DNA of 64,000 nt from Oxalobacteraceae bacterium AB_14. GTDB lineage: Bacteria > Pseudomonadota > Gammaproteobacteria > Burkholderiales > Burkholderiaceae_D. Each line of letters starts with the position of its first letter. Position 1 is the first letter of the stretch. The position numbers and the translations under genes were made by a program. The notes below the pieces were generated by a model. That model saw only the letters and a list, made by a program, of their open reading frames with translations, was not told the DNA's origin and did not search any database. Where the stretch lies: the NCBI GenBank assembly GCA_000381565.1, contig KB906726.1:1-64000 (forward strand). The letters run 5' to 3'. Below, piece after piece: positions 8,832 through 17,609 of this stretch.

Positions 8832-10166
8832 TTATTCGTCGTTGGCGTGGGTGTGCTGCATCGATTCCTGCGCCCACTTGAAGGCCGCCTGGCCGACCAT
8901 GCCCAGCCCCTCCATATCCAGCCCCTCCTTCTCGGCGATCTCCAGCGCCCGGTCGACCTTGTCGCGCTCGAGCAGCAGCACGATCGTCAAATACGGCCCG
9001 TAGACCCCGTCACTGTTGAGCAGCACGTCGCGGATGTCGTCCGACAGGTGCATCTTGTCGACCAGGTTGGCCATCGGCACCCCCAGCAGGACATCGAACA
9101 GCGACAGCAAGCCCACCAGGAACAACTCGTCGCGCCGCGCCTGCGGCAGCTTGCTGCACGTCTCCAGGAAACGCGCGCGCGTCAGCGCCACTTCCAGCAG
9201 CGATTCATCGCGCGCCTGGTTGGCGCCGCCGCCCAGGCGGAACATCGACACCGTCAGGCCGCGGTACAACTGATTGCGCCCCAGCACCATGAACGCCTGC
9301 TGCAAACTGGTCACCTTGGTGGTCTGGCCGTTGCTCGGCGCGTTGGCCCATTGCAACACCTGGTAGGTCATGCCGGGATCGCGCTTGGCCACCTCGATCA
9401 TGGCCGGCAGTTCGGCGTCGGTGCGCAGCAGGTTGAGCAGCTCGATCGAGGTCATGCGGCTCTGGTCGACCTTGGCGTCCGGGTCCACCTTGTCGCTGGT
9501 GGTCAGGAAGTGCCCCATGAAGTAATTGCAGCCCCACGACAGGCACATGCGCTGCTCGTCCCACGATTCGACGCCATCGACCGCCAGCTTCATGTCGGGA
9601 TAGCGCATGCGCAACTGCTTGATCAGGGACTGGAAATCGGCCAGCGTATGCTCGCCCAGCGACAGCATGGCGACGTCGCACACCGCCAGCAGCGGCGCGT
9701 CGGCCGGGTCCAGCGACACGCCGCGCAGCGCCACCTTGCAGCCGGTCTCGCGCAGCGCCGTCATGCGGCCGGCGATCTGTTCCACCGGCAGGGTGGCGCC
9801 CTTGCGGTCGAGCATGAAAACGGTGTGCGGCGCCACCAGCGACGCATGGCGGTTGAAGATCACCGCGTCCATGCTCAGCTGCACCAGCGCGATGCGGTTC
9901 TGGGCAAACTGCGGCAGGCGGGCCGCGACCAGGGTCTCGACCAGCACCGGCTCCGGCAGCGGCGCGCGGTTGCCGCCGAAGGGCACGGAAAAGCGGTAGC
10001 CGCACAGGCGGTGGCGCTCGTCGACGATCTCGGCGCGCACCACGATCGCCTCGGGATCGCCGTCATGTTCGGGGGCGGGGACAGGCGCCGGCGCCGCCTT
10101 GGCGGGCGCGACGGCCAGCGCAGGCGCGGGTTCCGGTTTGGTTTTCAGAAACGATAAGAAGCCCAC
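8832..10166 (-). CDS. degenerate EAL-HDOD signalling protein
   Basis: This roughly 444-residue protein has a proline/alanine-rich N-terminus, a divergent EAL-like domain (around residues 50-240) in which the catalytic EAL motif is absent (it reads VVRAEIVDER), and a C-terminal HDOD domain (around 255-400). Proteins of this YuxH-like class usually lack phosphodiesterase activity and bind signals or partners. I chose the GTG at 10166 because GGAGGG stands eight bases upstream of it; an in-frame ATG at 10181 overlaps that ribosome binding site and is therefore unlikely. It converges with dacC across two REP-like hairpins. Confidence 0.82.
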   Translation of the reverse strand: MGFLSFLKTKPEPAPALAVAPAKAAPAPVPAPEHDGDPEAIVVRAEIVDERHRLCGYRFSVPFGGNRAPLPEPVLVETLVAARLPQFAQNRIALVQLSMDAVIFNRHASLVAPHTVFMLDRKGATLPVEQIAGRMTALRETGCKVALRGVSLDPADAPLLAVCDVAMLSLGEHTLADFQSLIKQLRMRYPDMKLAVDGVESWDEQRMCLSWGCNYFMGHFLTTSDKVDPDAKVDQSRMTSIELLNLLRTDAELPAMIEVAKRDPGMTYQVLQWANAPSNGQTTKVTSLQQAFMVLGRNQLYRGLTVSMFRLGGGANQARDESLLEVALTRARFLETCSKLPQARRDELFLVGLLSLFDVLLGVPMANLVDKMHLSDDIRDVLLNSDGVYGPYLTIVLLLERDKVDRALEIAEKEGLDMEGLGMVGQAAFKWAQESMQHTHANDE

Positions 10167-10335
10167 TTGCTTACCCTCCATCACCGAATATTAATTTCGA
10201 TCATACAATGAAAAACCGGGCGAAAAACGCCCGCTGCCGAAAAATTCATTGCCAGACAAACATAGGCCCGCGTAACTCAAGTACAAGCTTGCCGCTATAA
10301 TCTCCGTCACTCCCCTCACCCCAGAAAGAGCGACC

Positions 10336-11262
10336 ATGAGCTACGCCCCGCCGACCGACCTGACCTGCCCCGCCATCGTCACCAGCAAAGGCGGGCTGAC
10401 CCTGTCGCGCATCGTGGCCGGCATGTGGCGCATGAACGAATGGCAGCTGACGCCGCAGCAGCGCGTCGCCTTCATCGAGCAATGCCTGGCCTTGGGCGTC
10501 AGCAGTTTCGACCATGCCGACATCTACGGCGGCTACGGCGTCGAGGCGGAGTTCGGCCAAGCGCTGGCGCTGCAGCCGTCGCTGCGCGCGCGCATGCAAC
10601 TGGTGAGCAAGTGCGGCATCAAGCTGGTCAACGCGGCGCGTCCGCAGCACAGCATCCAGCACTATGACACCAGCGCCAGCCACATCATCGCCTCGGCGGA
10701 AAACTCGCTGCGCCAGCTGGGCACCGACCACCTGGACCTGCTGCTGATCCACCGCCCCGACCCGCTGATGGATTTCGACGAGATCGCCGGCGCCTTCGAG
10801 CGGCTGCGCCAGGCCGGCAAGGTCAGGCACTTCGGCGTGTCCAACTTCAGCCGCCACCAGTTCGAATGCCTGAACCGCCGCATTCCGCTGGCCACCAACC
10901 AGGTCGAGTTCTCGCCGCTGTGCGTGGCGCCGCTGTTCGATCAGACCTTCGACGGCCTGCAAGACCTGGGCGTGGCGCCGATGATCTGGTCGCCGCTCGC
11001 CGGCGGCCGCCTGTTCAGCCGCGACGACGCCGACGGCAGCCGCGTGCGGGCGGCGATCCAGCAGGTGGCCGGCGAGTTGCGGCGGCCGTTCGGCAGCGTG
11101 GTGTTGGCGTGGATTATGCAGTTGCCGAGCCGGCCGCTGCCGCTGACCGGCTCGGGCCGCATCCAGGCGGTGGCCGAGGCGGTGGAGGCGACCCAGTTCA
11201 GCCTGAGCCGCAGCCAGTGGTTCGCGATCCTGCGCGCGGCGCGCGGCCACGAAGTGGCTTGA
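10336..11262 (+). CDS. aldo/keto reductase (YdhF-like)
   Basis: This 308-residue NADPH-dependent oxidoreductase has the aldo/keto reductase barrel: FDHADIYGGYG carries the catalytic Asp and Tyr, the lysine is in LVSKCGI, and HLDLLLIHRPDPL and GVSNFSRHQFE are family signatures. It matches the COG4989 group (E. coli YdhF). Physiological substrate unknown. It is preceded by a free-standing promoter region and converges with the phosphatidyltransferase gene, with only four bases between the stops. Confidence 0.87.
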   Translation: MSYAPPTDLTCPAIVTSKGGLTLSRIVAGMWRMNEWQLTPQQRVAFIEQCLALGVSSFDHADIYGGYGVEAEFGQALALQPSLRARMQLVSKCGIKLVNAARPQHSIQHYDTSASHIIASAENSLRQLGTDHLDLLLIHRPDPLMDFDEIAGAFERLRQAGKVRHFGVSNFSRHQFECLNRRIPLATNQVEFSPLCVAPLFDQTFDGLQDLGVAPMIWSPLAGGRLFSRDDADGSRVRAAIQQVAGELRRPFGSVVLAWIMQLPSRPLPLTGSGRIQAVAEAVEATQFSLSRSQWFAILRAARGHEVA

Positions 11263-11266
11263 GCGC

Positions 11267-12085
11267 CTAGTCTTGGTACACCAGCGGCGGCGCGATGCCG
11301 CGCCAGCCCTGGCGCCACGCCAGGTTCAGCGCCAGCGTGGCGGCGATGTAGACGGCGAAGAACAGCGCAAAATACATGGCCTGCAACCAGGCCAGCAGGC
11401 CCAGGTTGACCACCAGCAGCAGCAGCGCGGCCTTGCTTTTCTTTTGCTTGGAACTGGGGAAGCGCACCGTGGTCACCATCAAGCCGCCCACCACGAACAG
11501 CAGCGCGACGATCAGGCCGCCATGCAGCACCGAGGCCGCCGGCTCCGGCCACGCCACCACCACCGAGGCCACGCAGGCCGCGCCCGCCGTGCTCGGCATG
11601 CCGACGAAGTAGCGCGGATCGGTGCGGCCGACATTCACATTGAAACGCGCCAGCCGCAGCGCGCCGCAGGCGACAAAAAAGAAGCTGGCGATGCCGCCCA
11701 CGCGCAGCAGGGTCGGATGGTCGGCGCCCAGCTGCACGAAACCGTAACAATACAACAGCAAGGCCGGCGCGCAGCCGAAGTTCATCATGTCGGCCAGCGA
11801 GTCGAGCTGCATGCCGAAGGCGGAGGCGGTGTTGGTGGCGCGCGCGACCAGGCCGTCGAGCGCGTCGAACACGCCGGCCAGCACCAGCAGCACGGCGGCC
11901 AGCCGGTAGTCATGGGCGGACCCGACCAGGGCGTTGTCGACCGAGATGACGATGCTGCCGAAGCCGCAGGCGATCGACATCAGGGTGACCAGGCTGGGCA
12001 GGGCGAACTTGGCGCGCTGCACGCGCGCATGGTGTAATGGCTTCAAATTGGGGGCAATCAAAAAAAACGCCGCGGTGCACAGCAA
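11267..12085 (-). CDS. pssA: CDP-diacylglycerol-serine phosphatidyltransferase
   Basis: This integral membrane enzyme makes phosphatidylserine from CDP-diacylglycerol and serine, the first step to phosphatidylethanolamine. The CDP-alcohol phosphatidyltransferase signature DGxxARx8GxxxDxxxD is complete (DGLVARATNTASAFGMQLDS, continuing to LAD), and the LPSLVTLMSIACGF N-terminal helix and several further helices are present. The 5' end is uncertain: the open frame begins with TTG at 12085, a GTG lies at residue 22, and an eight-T run near 12060 could hide a frame difference from a true ATG start at 12101 in another frame. Confidence 0.82.
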   Translation of the reverse strand: MLCTAAFFLIAPNLKPLHHARVQRAKFALPSLVTLMSIACGFGSIVISVDNALVGSAHDYRLAAVLLVLAGVFDALDGLVARATNTASAFGMQLDSLADMMNFGCAPALLLYCYGFVQLGADHPTLLRVGGIASFFFVACGALRLARFNVNVGRTDPRYFVGMPSTAGAACVASVVVAWPEPAASVLHGGLIVALLFVVGGLMVTTVRFPSSKQKKSKAALLLLVVNLGLLAWLQAMYFALFFAVYIAATLALNLAWRQGWRGIAPPLVYQD

Positions 12086-12208
12086 ACGGCAAGCTTACCA
12101 TTTTAACCCGCTGGCCTCCTTGTTCATACCGGGTGCTGCCGGACTGAAATCTGGCATAAAATTGCTACAGCCGGCCACGGCCCGGCGGCACACTGCACAG
12201 GAGTTCCC

Positions 12209-13189
12209 ATGATGACCCACCGTCGCCGCGCCCCCGCGCTGCCCGCCTTGCTGCCGGCCCTGCTGCCGGCCCTGCTGTTGAGCCTGCTTTTGTCCGCCTG
12301 CGGCGGCGGTGGCGGCGCGTCCACCAGCGCCAGCACCGGCGTCGCGCCGCCCGACCTGACCCAGGCGCCGGGCGCGCCGGCCTACAGCGGCAACACCGCG
12401 CTCGACGGCTACAACTGGATCAACTACCGGCGCGCGCTGCTGGGCCTGTCCGTGCTGGCGCGCAACGCCAGCATCGACGCCGCGGCCCAGAGCCATTCCG
12501 ACTACCAGCGCCTGAACAACAGCGTCACCCACGAGCAGACCCCCGGCCTGCCCGGCTACACCGGCGTCACCCTGCTCAACCGCCTGACCAGCGCCGGCTA
12601 CCAGGTGACGCCGCCGTACGCGATCGGCGAAGTGATTTCCGCCACCAGCAACCCGTCCGGCTTCTATCAGGCGGAGGAACTGATCACGGCGATCTACCAC
12701 CGCTTCGTGATGTTCGAGCCGGTGTTCAAGGAAATCGGCACCGGCGCCGCCACCAGCAGCGCCAGCTACACCTATTTCACCGCCGACCTGACCGCCGTCG
12801 GCGGCTACGGCGCCGGCCTGGGCGCCGGCCGCATCGTCAACTACCCGGCCGCCAACCAGGGCGGCGTGCCGGTCAACTTCTTCAGCGACAGCGAATCGCC
12901 CGACCCGGTGCCGGGACGCAACGAGGTCGGCTATCCGATCAGCGTCCACGCCGACACCGTGCGCAGCGGCGTCGGCGTCACGGTGCAAAGCTTCACGGTG
13001 GCGCCGCGCGGCGGCGCCGCGCTGGAGGTGCGCCTGCTCAGCCACGCGGCCGACGCCCTGACGCCGGAGACGGCGGCCGCCATCGTGCCGCTGGCCCCGC
13101 TCAAGGGCGCCACCGTCTACGACGTCAGCTTCAGCGGCGTGGTGGCCGGCGTGCCGGTGACCCGCAACTGGTCCTTCACCACCCGATGA
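12209..13189 (+). CDS. CAP-domain lipoprotein
   Basis: This 326-residue exported protein has an unusual leucine/alanine/proline repeat in its signal peptide (LPALLPALLPALLLSLLLSAC), ending in a lipobox cysteine followed by a glycine run. Residues 60-220 form a CAP/SCP-like domain (NYRRALLGLSVLARNASIDA, then AAQSHSDYQ and VTHEQTPGLPG), a fold often found in extracellular proteins of unknown activity. A good ribosome binding site (AGGAG) precedes the ATG. The last codons overlap the start of the Hpt gene. Confidence 0.83.
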   Translation: MMTHRRRAPALPALLPALLPALLLSLLLSACGGGGGASTSASTGVAPPDLTQAPGAPAYSGNTALDGYNWINYRRALLGLSVLARNASIDAAAQSHSDYQRLNNSVTHEQTPGLPGYTGVTLLNRLTSAGYQVTPPYAIGEVISATSNPSGFYQAEELITAIYHRFVMFEPVFKEIGTGAATSSASYTYFTADLTAVGGYGAGLGAGRIVNYPAANQGGVPVNFFSDSESPDPVPGRNEVGYPISVHADTVRSGVGVTVQSFTVAPRGGAALEVRLLSHAADALTPETAAAIVPLAPLKGATVYDVSFSGVVAGVPVTRNWSFTTR

Positions 13190-13752
13190 ACGCGCCCGCC
13201 GACGCCGTGCTGGACGTGGCCGGCGGCCTGCGACAGCTGATGGGCGACTACGCGCTGTACCTGAACATCCTGCGGCGCTTCCAGCAGCGCTACCACGCGG
13301 CCGCGGCCGAGGTGGAGGCGGCGCTGGCGGCCGGCGAGCGCGCCGCCGCGGTGCGCATCGTCCACACCGTCAAGGGCGCGGCCGGCATGGTAGGCGCGCG
13401 CCAGGTGCAGCAGCTGGCGGCGGCGCTGGAGGCGGCCGGATGCGCCGCGCCGCTGGCGCCGCTGGAACGGGCGCTGGCGCGGCTGATGGAGGCGATCGCC
13501 GCGCTGCTGGCGGCGGCGCCGGCGGCCGCCAGCCCGGCCGCGCCGGGCCCGGCGCCGGACGCGCGCCTGCTGCTGCAACGCCTGGCGCGGCTGCTGGAGG
13601 AAGGCGATGGGGCGGCGATCGATGTGCTGGAACAGTCGGCCACGGTGCTGGCCGGCGCGCTGGGCGTGGCGCGCTACGCGCAGGTGGCGGGCGCGGCCCA
13701 CCAGTTCGATTTCGAGACGGCGCTGGCCCGGCTGCGCGCCGATCCGGGCTGA
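13186..13752 (+). CDS. Hpt-domain phosphotransfer protein
   Basis: This 188-residue, alanine-rich helical protein contains a histidine phosphotransfer domain; the phosphoacceptor region reads AVRIVHTVKGAAGMVGA, with the histidine expected to receive phosphate from a hybrid kinase. A second, degenerate helical half follows. It overlaps the CAP lipoprotein gene by four bases (ATGA), implying cotranscription. No hybrid kinase is adjacent, so its partner is probably encoded elsewhere. Confidence 0.78.
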   Translation: MNAPADAVLDVAGGLRQLMGDYALYLNILRRFQQRYHAAAAEVEAALAAGERAAAVRIVHTVKGAAGMVGARQVQQLAAALEAAGCAAPLAPLERALARLMEAIAALLAAAPAAASPAAPGPAPDARLLLQRLARLLEEGDGAAIDVLEQSATVLAGALGVARYAQVAGAAHQFDFETALARLRADPG

Positions 13753-13767
13753 GCACGCGGCCTGAAC

Positions 13768-13974
13768 TCAGCGGGTATATTCCTTTTCCTCGTCGAAGGC
13801 GTCGGCGCACTCCTTGTCGCAGAAGCGGCGCACATTGTCCAACGGCTTGTCGCAGTACCAGCAGGCGCCCTTGGGCGGCAGCGTCTGCCGGGTGCGCGCG
13901 GGCGCGGGCGGCGCCGTGGCGGACGGCGCAGCGCCGGCGCCATCATCCGGTACGCTCTCTTGTGTCGGTTCCAC
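13768..13974 (-). CDS. small zinc-ribbon protein
   Basis: This 68-residue protein has a proline/alanine-rich first half and a C-terminal CWYCDKPLDNVRRFCDKECADAF motif, shown here in parts: CWYC and FCDKEC provide four cysteines in a treble-clef or zinc-ribbon pattern. Similar small proteins are annotated as hypothetical in related bacteria. The cysteine spacing and the acidic tail support a genuine gene. It converges with the Hpt gene. Confidence 0.65.
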   Translation of the reverse strand: MEPTQESVPDDGAGAAPSATAPPAPARTRQTLPPKGACWYCDKPLDNVRRFCDKECADAFDEEKEYTR

Positions 13975-14282
13975 AATCGCCTCCTTTCCAGGCAGTGCTC
14001 AGGTCCACGTTTGCAAGATTACTTCAGCGGAATATCCGATGTATGAGAATTCTCAAGCAAATCATGATAGCAGGTTCGGCGTGGCGGCCCCATGCGTCAA
14101 AAGCCCGAAAATGTGGCGGCCCAGCCGCAGCGCCAGCGCTGTAGAATGAGGAAAAATTTATTAATGGAAAAGTCAACCATGATAGTGAGTCCGACAGGCA
14201 ACGCTAGCCGGCGCAAAGGCGCATAGGCGCATAGGCCCAAGGTCCAATAGCCGCGCAGTTGCCGCCGGGCTATTGTGCAGTC
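13975..14282. other. intergenic region with possible 20-residue peptide
   Basis: This stretch holds no long gene. A 20-codon frame at 14164-14226 starts MEKSTMIVSPTGN and is preceded by GAGGAA twelve bases upstream, so it could be a leader peptide, but support is weak. An 8-bp hairpin lies at 14245-14275. The sequence AGGCGCATAGGCGCATAGG contains a short tandem duplication. Confidence 0.35.
14245..14275. repeat. perfect 8-bp hairpin upstream of broken response regulator
   Basis: CAATAGCC (14245-14252) and GGCTATTG (14268-14275) form a perfect 8-bp stem with a 15-base loop, ending eight bases before the ATG of the response-regulator remnant. No T-run follows, so it is more likely a leader structure or operator than an intrinsic terminator. 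Confidence 0.5.
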
Positions 14283-14369
14283 ATGGATACCTCACTTCCC
14301 TGGGTGGCTGTAGTGGAAGACGACGACGCGGTACGGCGCGCGCAGCTGGCCACGGCCGCCGGAGGCTGA
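14283..14369 (+). pseudogene. response regulator remnant
   Basis: The 28-codon frame reads WVAVVEDDDAVRRA after its first residues, which is the beginning of a receiver domain (strand 1 and the acidic pocket), and then jumps to QLATAAGG and a stop. A working receiver domain needs about 115 residues with a phospho-aspartate, and all of that is missing. The stop is one base before the ATG of the kinase remnant, as expected for an original operon, so the likely history is an internal deletion that kept both ends. Confidence 0.6.
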
Positions 14370-14370
14370 C

Positions 14371-14784
14371 ATGCATCCGCTGCTGGCCAGTCAGTTCGAC
14401 TTGCTCGATCCGGGTTCGCCGCAGTCCGATCCGGCCGCCTTCAGCGCCGCCGTCGACGCCAGCTACGAGGCCTACGACGAACAGCTGCGGGTGCTGCGCC
14501 GCCTGCCGCCGCTGCAAGGCCTGCCCTCGCAGCTGAGCCAGGTGGTGATGAACCTGGTGGTCAACGCTTCCCACGCGCTGGGCCCGCAACGCGGCCGCAT
14601 CACCCTGCGCACCGGCGCCGGCGACGGCGAAGTCTGGTTCGCCGTCAGCGACAGCGGCAGCGGCATCGCGCCCGAGCATGTGCCGCGCCTGTTCGATCCC
14701 AGCTTCACCACCAAGCCGATCGGCCAGGGCGCCGGCCTGGGCCTGTCGCTGGTGCAGGACATCGTGCGCAGGCACGGCGGCCGG
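14371..14784 (+). pseudogene. histidine kinase remnant (fused to next gene)
   Basis: The frame starts with a helical N-terminus typical of PAS-type kinases (HPLLASQFDLLDPG) and at about residue 45 jumps directly into the ATPase domain: LSQVVMNLVVNASHALG is the N box, SDSGSGIAPE the G1 box, and GAGLGLSLVQDIVRRHGG the G2 region. The phosphoacceptor histidine and dimerisation helices are missing, and the last strand of the ATPase is replaced near 14784 by sequence of a cytochrome c peroxidase in a different frame. The protein cannot be a working kinase. Confidence 0.7.
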
Positions 14785-15463
14785 CGAGCCGATCACGCCG
14801 GTGCCGCTGAGCTTGCACCAGGACCCGGCCAAGGCGGCGCTGGGCCGGCGCCTGTTCAACGACGTCCGGTTGTCGGGCAACAGCAGCGTCTCGTGCGCCA
14901 GCTGCCACAACGTCGCGCGCGGCGGCGGCGACCAGCGGGCCAAGTCGCTCGGCTTCCTGGGCCAGCCGGGCGCCGTCAACGCCCCCACCGTGCTCAACGC
15001 CGCGCTCAACTTCAAGCAATTCTGGGACGGCCGCGCCGACACGCTGGAAGCCCAGCTCGACATGGTGATCCGCAATCCGGTGGAGATGGGCTCGTCGTGG
15101 CCAGCCGTGCTGGCCAGGCTGGCGGGCGACGCCGCCTACCGCGACGGCTTCGCGGCCGCCTACCGCGACGGCCTGACCATCGCCAACCTGGACTTCGCCC
15201 AGCGCGGCGGCGCCAACGACGCCGACCGCGGCCGCTACGCCGTCATCCACAATTCCGACGACCTGCATGTGTTCAAGGTGCCCAGCCTGCGCAACGTCAC
15301 CCGCAGCGCGCCCTACTTCCACGATGGCTCGGCCGCCACGCTGGAGCAGGCGCTCGACGTCTTGTTCAAGTTCCAGCTGGGACGCAGCGGCAGCAAGCAG
15401 GACAAGGCCGACATCATCCGGTTCCTCAACACGCTCAACAGCACGCCGGCCGGACAGCCATGA
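14785..15463 (+). pseudogene. di-haem cytochrome c peroxidase remnant
   Basis: The reading frame from about 14786 encodes the start of the mature peroxidase (SLHQDPAKAALGRRLFND), one haem-binding CASCH, and then FWDGRADTLEAQ and ENP-like motifs. The signal peptide is missing. After GLTIANL the sequence jumps to FAQRGGANDADRGRYAV, omitting the segment that carries the second CxxCH haem site; the C-terminal part with HVFKVPSLRNV and APYFHDGSAATLEQA is intact. The loss of one of two haems and of the export signal implies no activity. It overlaps the next ATG by four bases. Confidence 0.7.
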
Positions 15464-16428
15464 ACGCGCCCGTCCACTGGATGAAGCAACGATGGCGCTC
15501 GCTGCCGCTGGCCTGCCTGCTGCTGGCCGTGCTGCTGGGCGCGATCTACGCGCGCAGCCTCGGCTACGACAGCAAGGACTACTTCGCCAACGTCGCGCTG
15601 CTGCGGCAAGTGGGCCAGCTCGACCCGCACTGGGAGCTCGACGCGGTCAAGACGCGCATCGGCCAGAATCCGAACTACGACGCGCTGGCCAGCCCGCTGG
15701 AGGCCTTGCACGAGCTGCCCTTGCAGATCGAGGCGTCGCCGCCGCTGGCCGCCGCGCTGATCTACGCCGACAACCCGTCCGACGGCAGCCGCGCCGACCT
15801 CGAGCGGGAACTGGCCGGCCTGGCGGACTCCCGCGACCGGATCGACCTGGCCTACCTGAAGGAAGACATCCCGGCGCGGGTGGCCGAATCGCGCGACGGC
15901 ATGCAGCGGGTCGGCAAGATCGTGCAGGACCTGAAGCAGTTTTCGCGCGTGGAGGCCAGCCAGGAGTGGGAACGGGCCGACCTGCGCCGCGGCCTGCAAT
16001 CGACGCTCAGCCTGATCGGCAGCGACCTGGACGCGGTGGCCGAGGTCCAGACCGAGTTCGGCCCGATGCTGGAAATCGAATGCATGCCGTCGCAACTGAA
16101 CCAGGTGTTCCTGCACCTGCTGCAAAACGCCGCCCAGGCCATCGGCCCCGAGCGCGGCCGCGTCACCGTGCGCTGCGGCAGCGAAGGCGCCGAGGTCTGG
16201 GTCGAGATCAGCGACACCGGCGCCGGCATCGCCGCCGAGGCGCTGCCGCGCATCTTCGCCCCCTTCTACACCACCCGGCCGATCGGCAAGGGCACGGGGC
16301 TGGGGCTGTCGCTGTCCTGCGGCATCGTGCAAAACCACTACGGCCGTATCGACGTGCAAAGCACGCCGGGCCGGGGCAGCACCTTCCGCGTGACGCTGCC
16401 GGTCAGCCACCGCATGGCCGAGGCGTAG
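15460..16428 (+). pseudogene. DAHL-domain sensor histidine kinase with internal deletion
   Basis: This 322-codon frame has a start (ATGA overlap with the peroxidase stop), a membrane helix (about residues 14-32) and the beginning of a DAHL-type periplasmic sensor domain (GYDSKDYFANVALLRQVGQL). Near residue 105 it jumps into a kinase linker (DLAYLKEDIPARVAESRDG) and continues with VGKIVQDLKQFSR and a complete ATPase domain with N, G1 and G2 boxes. Half the sensor domain, the second membrane helix and the phosphoacceptor histidine helix appear to be missing, so it is probably a nonfunctional deletion product despite an open frame. Confidence 0.6.
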
Positions 16429-16510
16429 AAAAGGCGGGCGCGGCGCGGCTGCGCTTATAATCGCGAGGTCACGCCACAGCCACCACACGGTCACGCCAGG
16501 AAAACAGCGC

Positions 16511-17500
16511 ATGCAAGCAAACACCACCGTCACCCCGCCTGCCGCCGGCAGCCACACCCACCTGTCCGGGCGCGTGCTCGGGCTGGCCAACCTGGGGCTG
16601 ATGGTGCTCGACGCCAGCGGCCGCATCGTCATGTGGAACCAGTGGCTGGCCAGCCATTCCGGCCTGTCCGCCCACCGCGTGCAGGGCAGCGACCTGTTCG
16701 AGCAGTTCCCCGAGCTGCGCGGCCAGCGGCTGGAGCAGGCGCTGCACAGCGCGATGCAGAGCAACCTGCCGCAGCAACTGTCGCCGGCGCTGAACCGCTC
16801 GCCCTTCCCGCTGTACCCGACCGGCACCTGGGGCGGCGAACGGGTCGAGCAGGCGGTGTCGGTCACGCCTTTCACCGAAGGCAAGGAACGCTTTTTCCTG
16901 ATCGAGGTGAGCGATATCAGCACCACCGTCGGCCGCGAACGCCAGCTGCGCGGCCAGGCCGAGGCGCTGCGCGCGCAGTCGTACGTGGACGGCCTGACCG
17001 GCATCGCCAACCGCCGCCACTTCGACGTCGCGCTGGACCGCGAACTGCGCCGGGCGCAGCGCAACAACGGCCAGCTGTCGCTGCTGCTGATGGACATCGA
17101 TTCCTTCAAGGCCTATAACGACCACTTCGGCCACCAGCAGGGCGACGCCTGCCTGACCCTGGTGGCGGAAGCCTTCGCCGCCATGCTGCAACGCCCGGCC
17201 GACCTGGCCGCGCGCTACGGCGGCGAGGAGTTCGCCGCCGTGCTGCCCGACACCGGCCCGGAACAGGCGGCCCGGCACGCCGAAGCGATCCGCGCCCGCA
17301 TCGCCGCGCTGGAGATCACCCACGCGCCGGCCGCCACCCGTCCGCACGTGACGATGAGCATCGGTGTGGCCACCTACGACAAGGACCGTTTGTGTGACGC
17401 CGCCGCCATGCTGGCCGCCGCCGACAGCTGCCTGTACGCCGCCAAGCGCGCCGGCCGCGACTGCGTGATGGTCGACCGCCCGGCGGAAAACGCCGCCTGA
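16511..17500 (+). CDS. PAS-GGDEF diguanylate cyclase
   Basis: This 329-residue protein makes cyclic di-GMP. An N-terminal PAS-like domain (residues 15-140; GLMVLDASGRIVMWNQW) precedes a GGDEF domain whose active-site loop is GGEEF at residues 237-241, so it should be catalytically competent. The DGLTGIANRRHFD block is intact. No RxxD inhibitory site is obvious before the active loop. No membrane helix is visible, so it is cytoplasmic. It follows the broken kinase genes but has its own upstream region of about 80 bases. Confidence 0.88.
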   Translation: MQANTTVTPPAAGSHTHLSGRVLGLANLGLMVLDASGRIVMWNQWLASHSGLSAHRVQGSDLFEQFPELRGQRLEQALHSAMQSNLPQQLSPALNRSPFPLYPTGTWGGERVEQAVSVTPFTEGKERFFLIEVSDISTTVGRERQLRGQAEALRAQSYVDGLTGIANRRHFDVALDRELRRAQRNNGQLSLLLMDIDSFKAYNDHFGHQQGDACLTLVAEAFAAMLQRPADLAARYGGEEFAAVLPDTGPEQAARHAEAIRARIAALEITHAPAATRPHVTMSIGVATYDKDRLCDAAAMLAAADSCLYAAKRAGRDCVMVDRPAENAA

Positions 17501-17609
17501 GCGGCAGGCGGAAAAACTAGCAATTTACCAACATCCCCGTCATCTGCGGTATGATTCCTCATGGCAACGTTTTTTATGTCGGCAGCATCTTCAACCGCAG
17601 GGACAGCAC

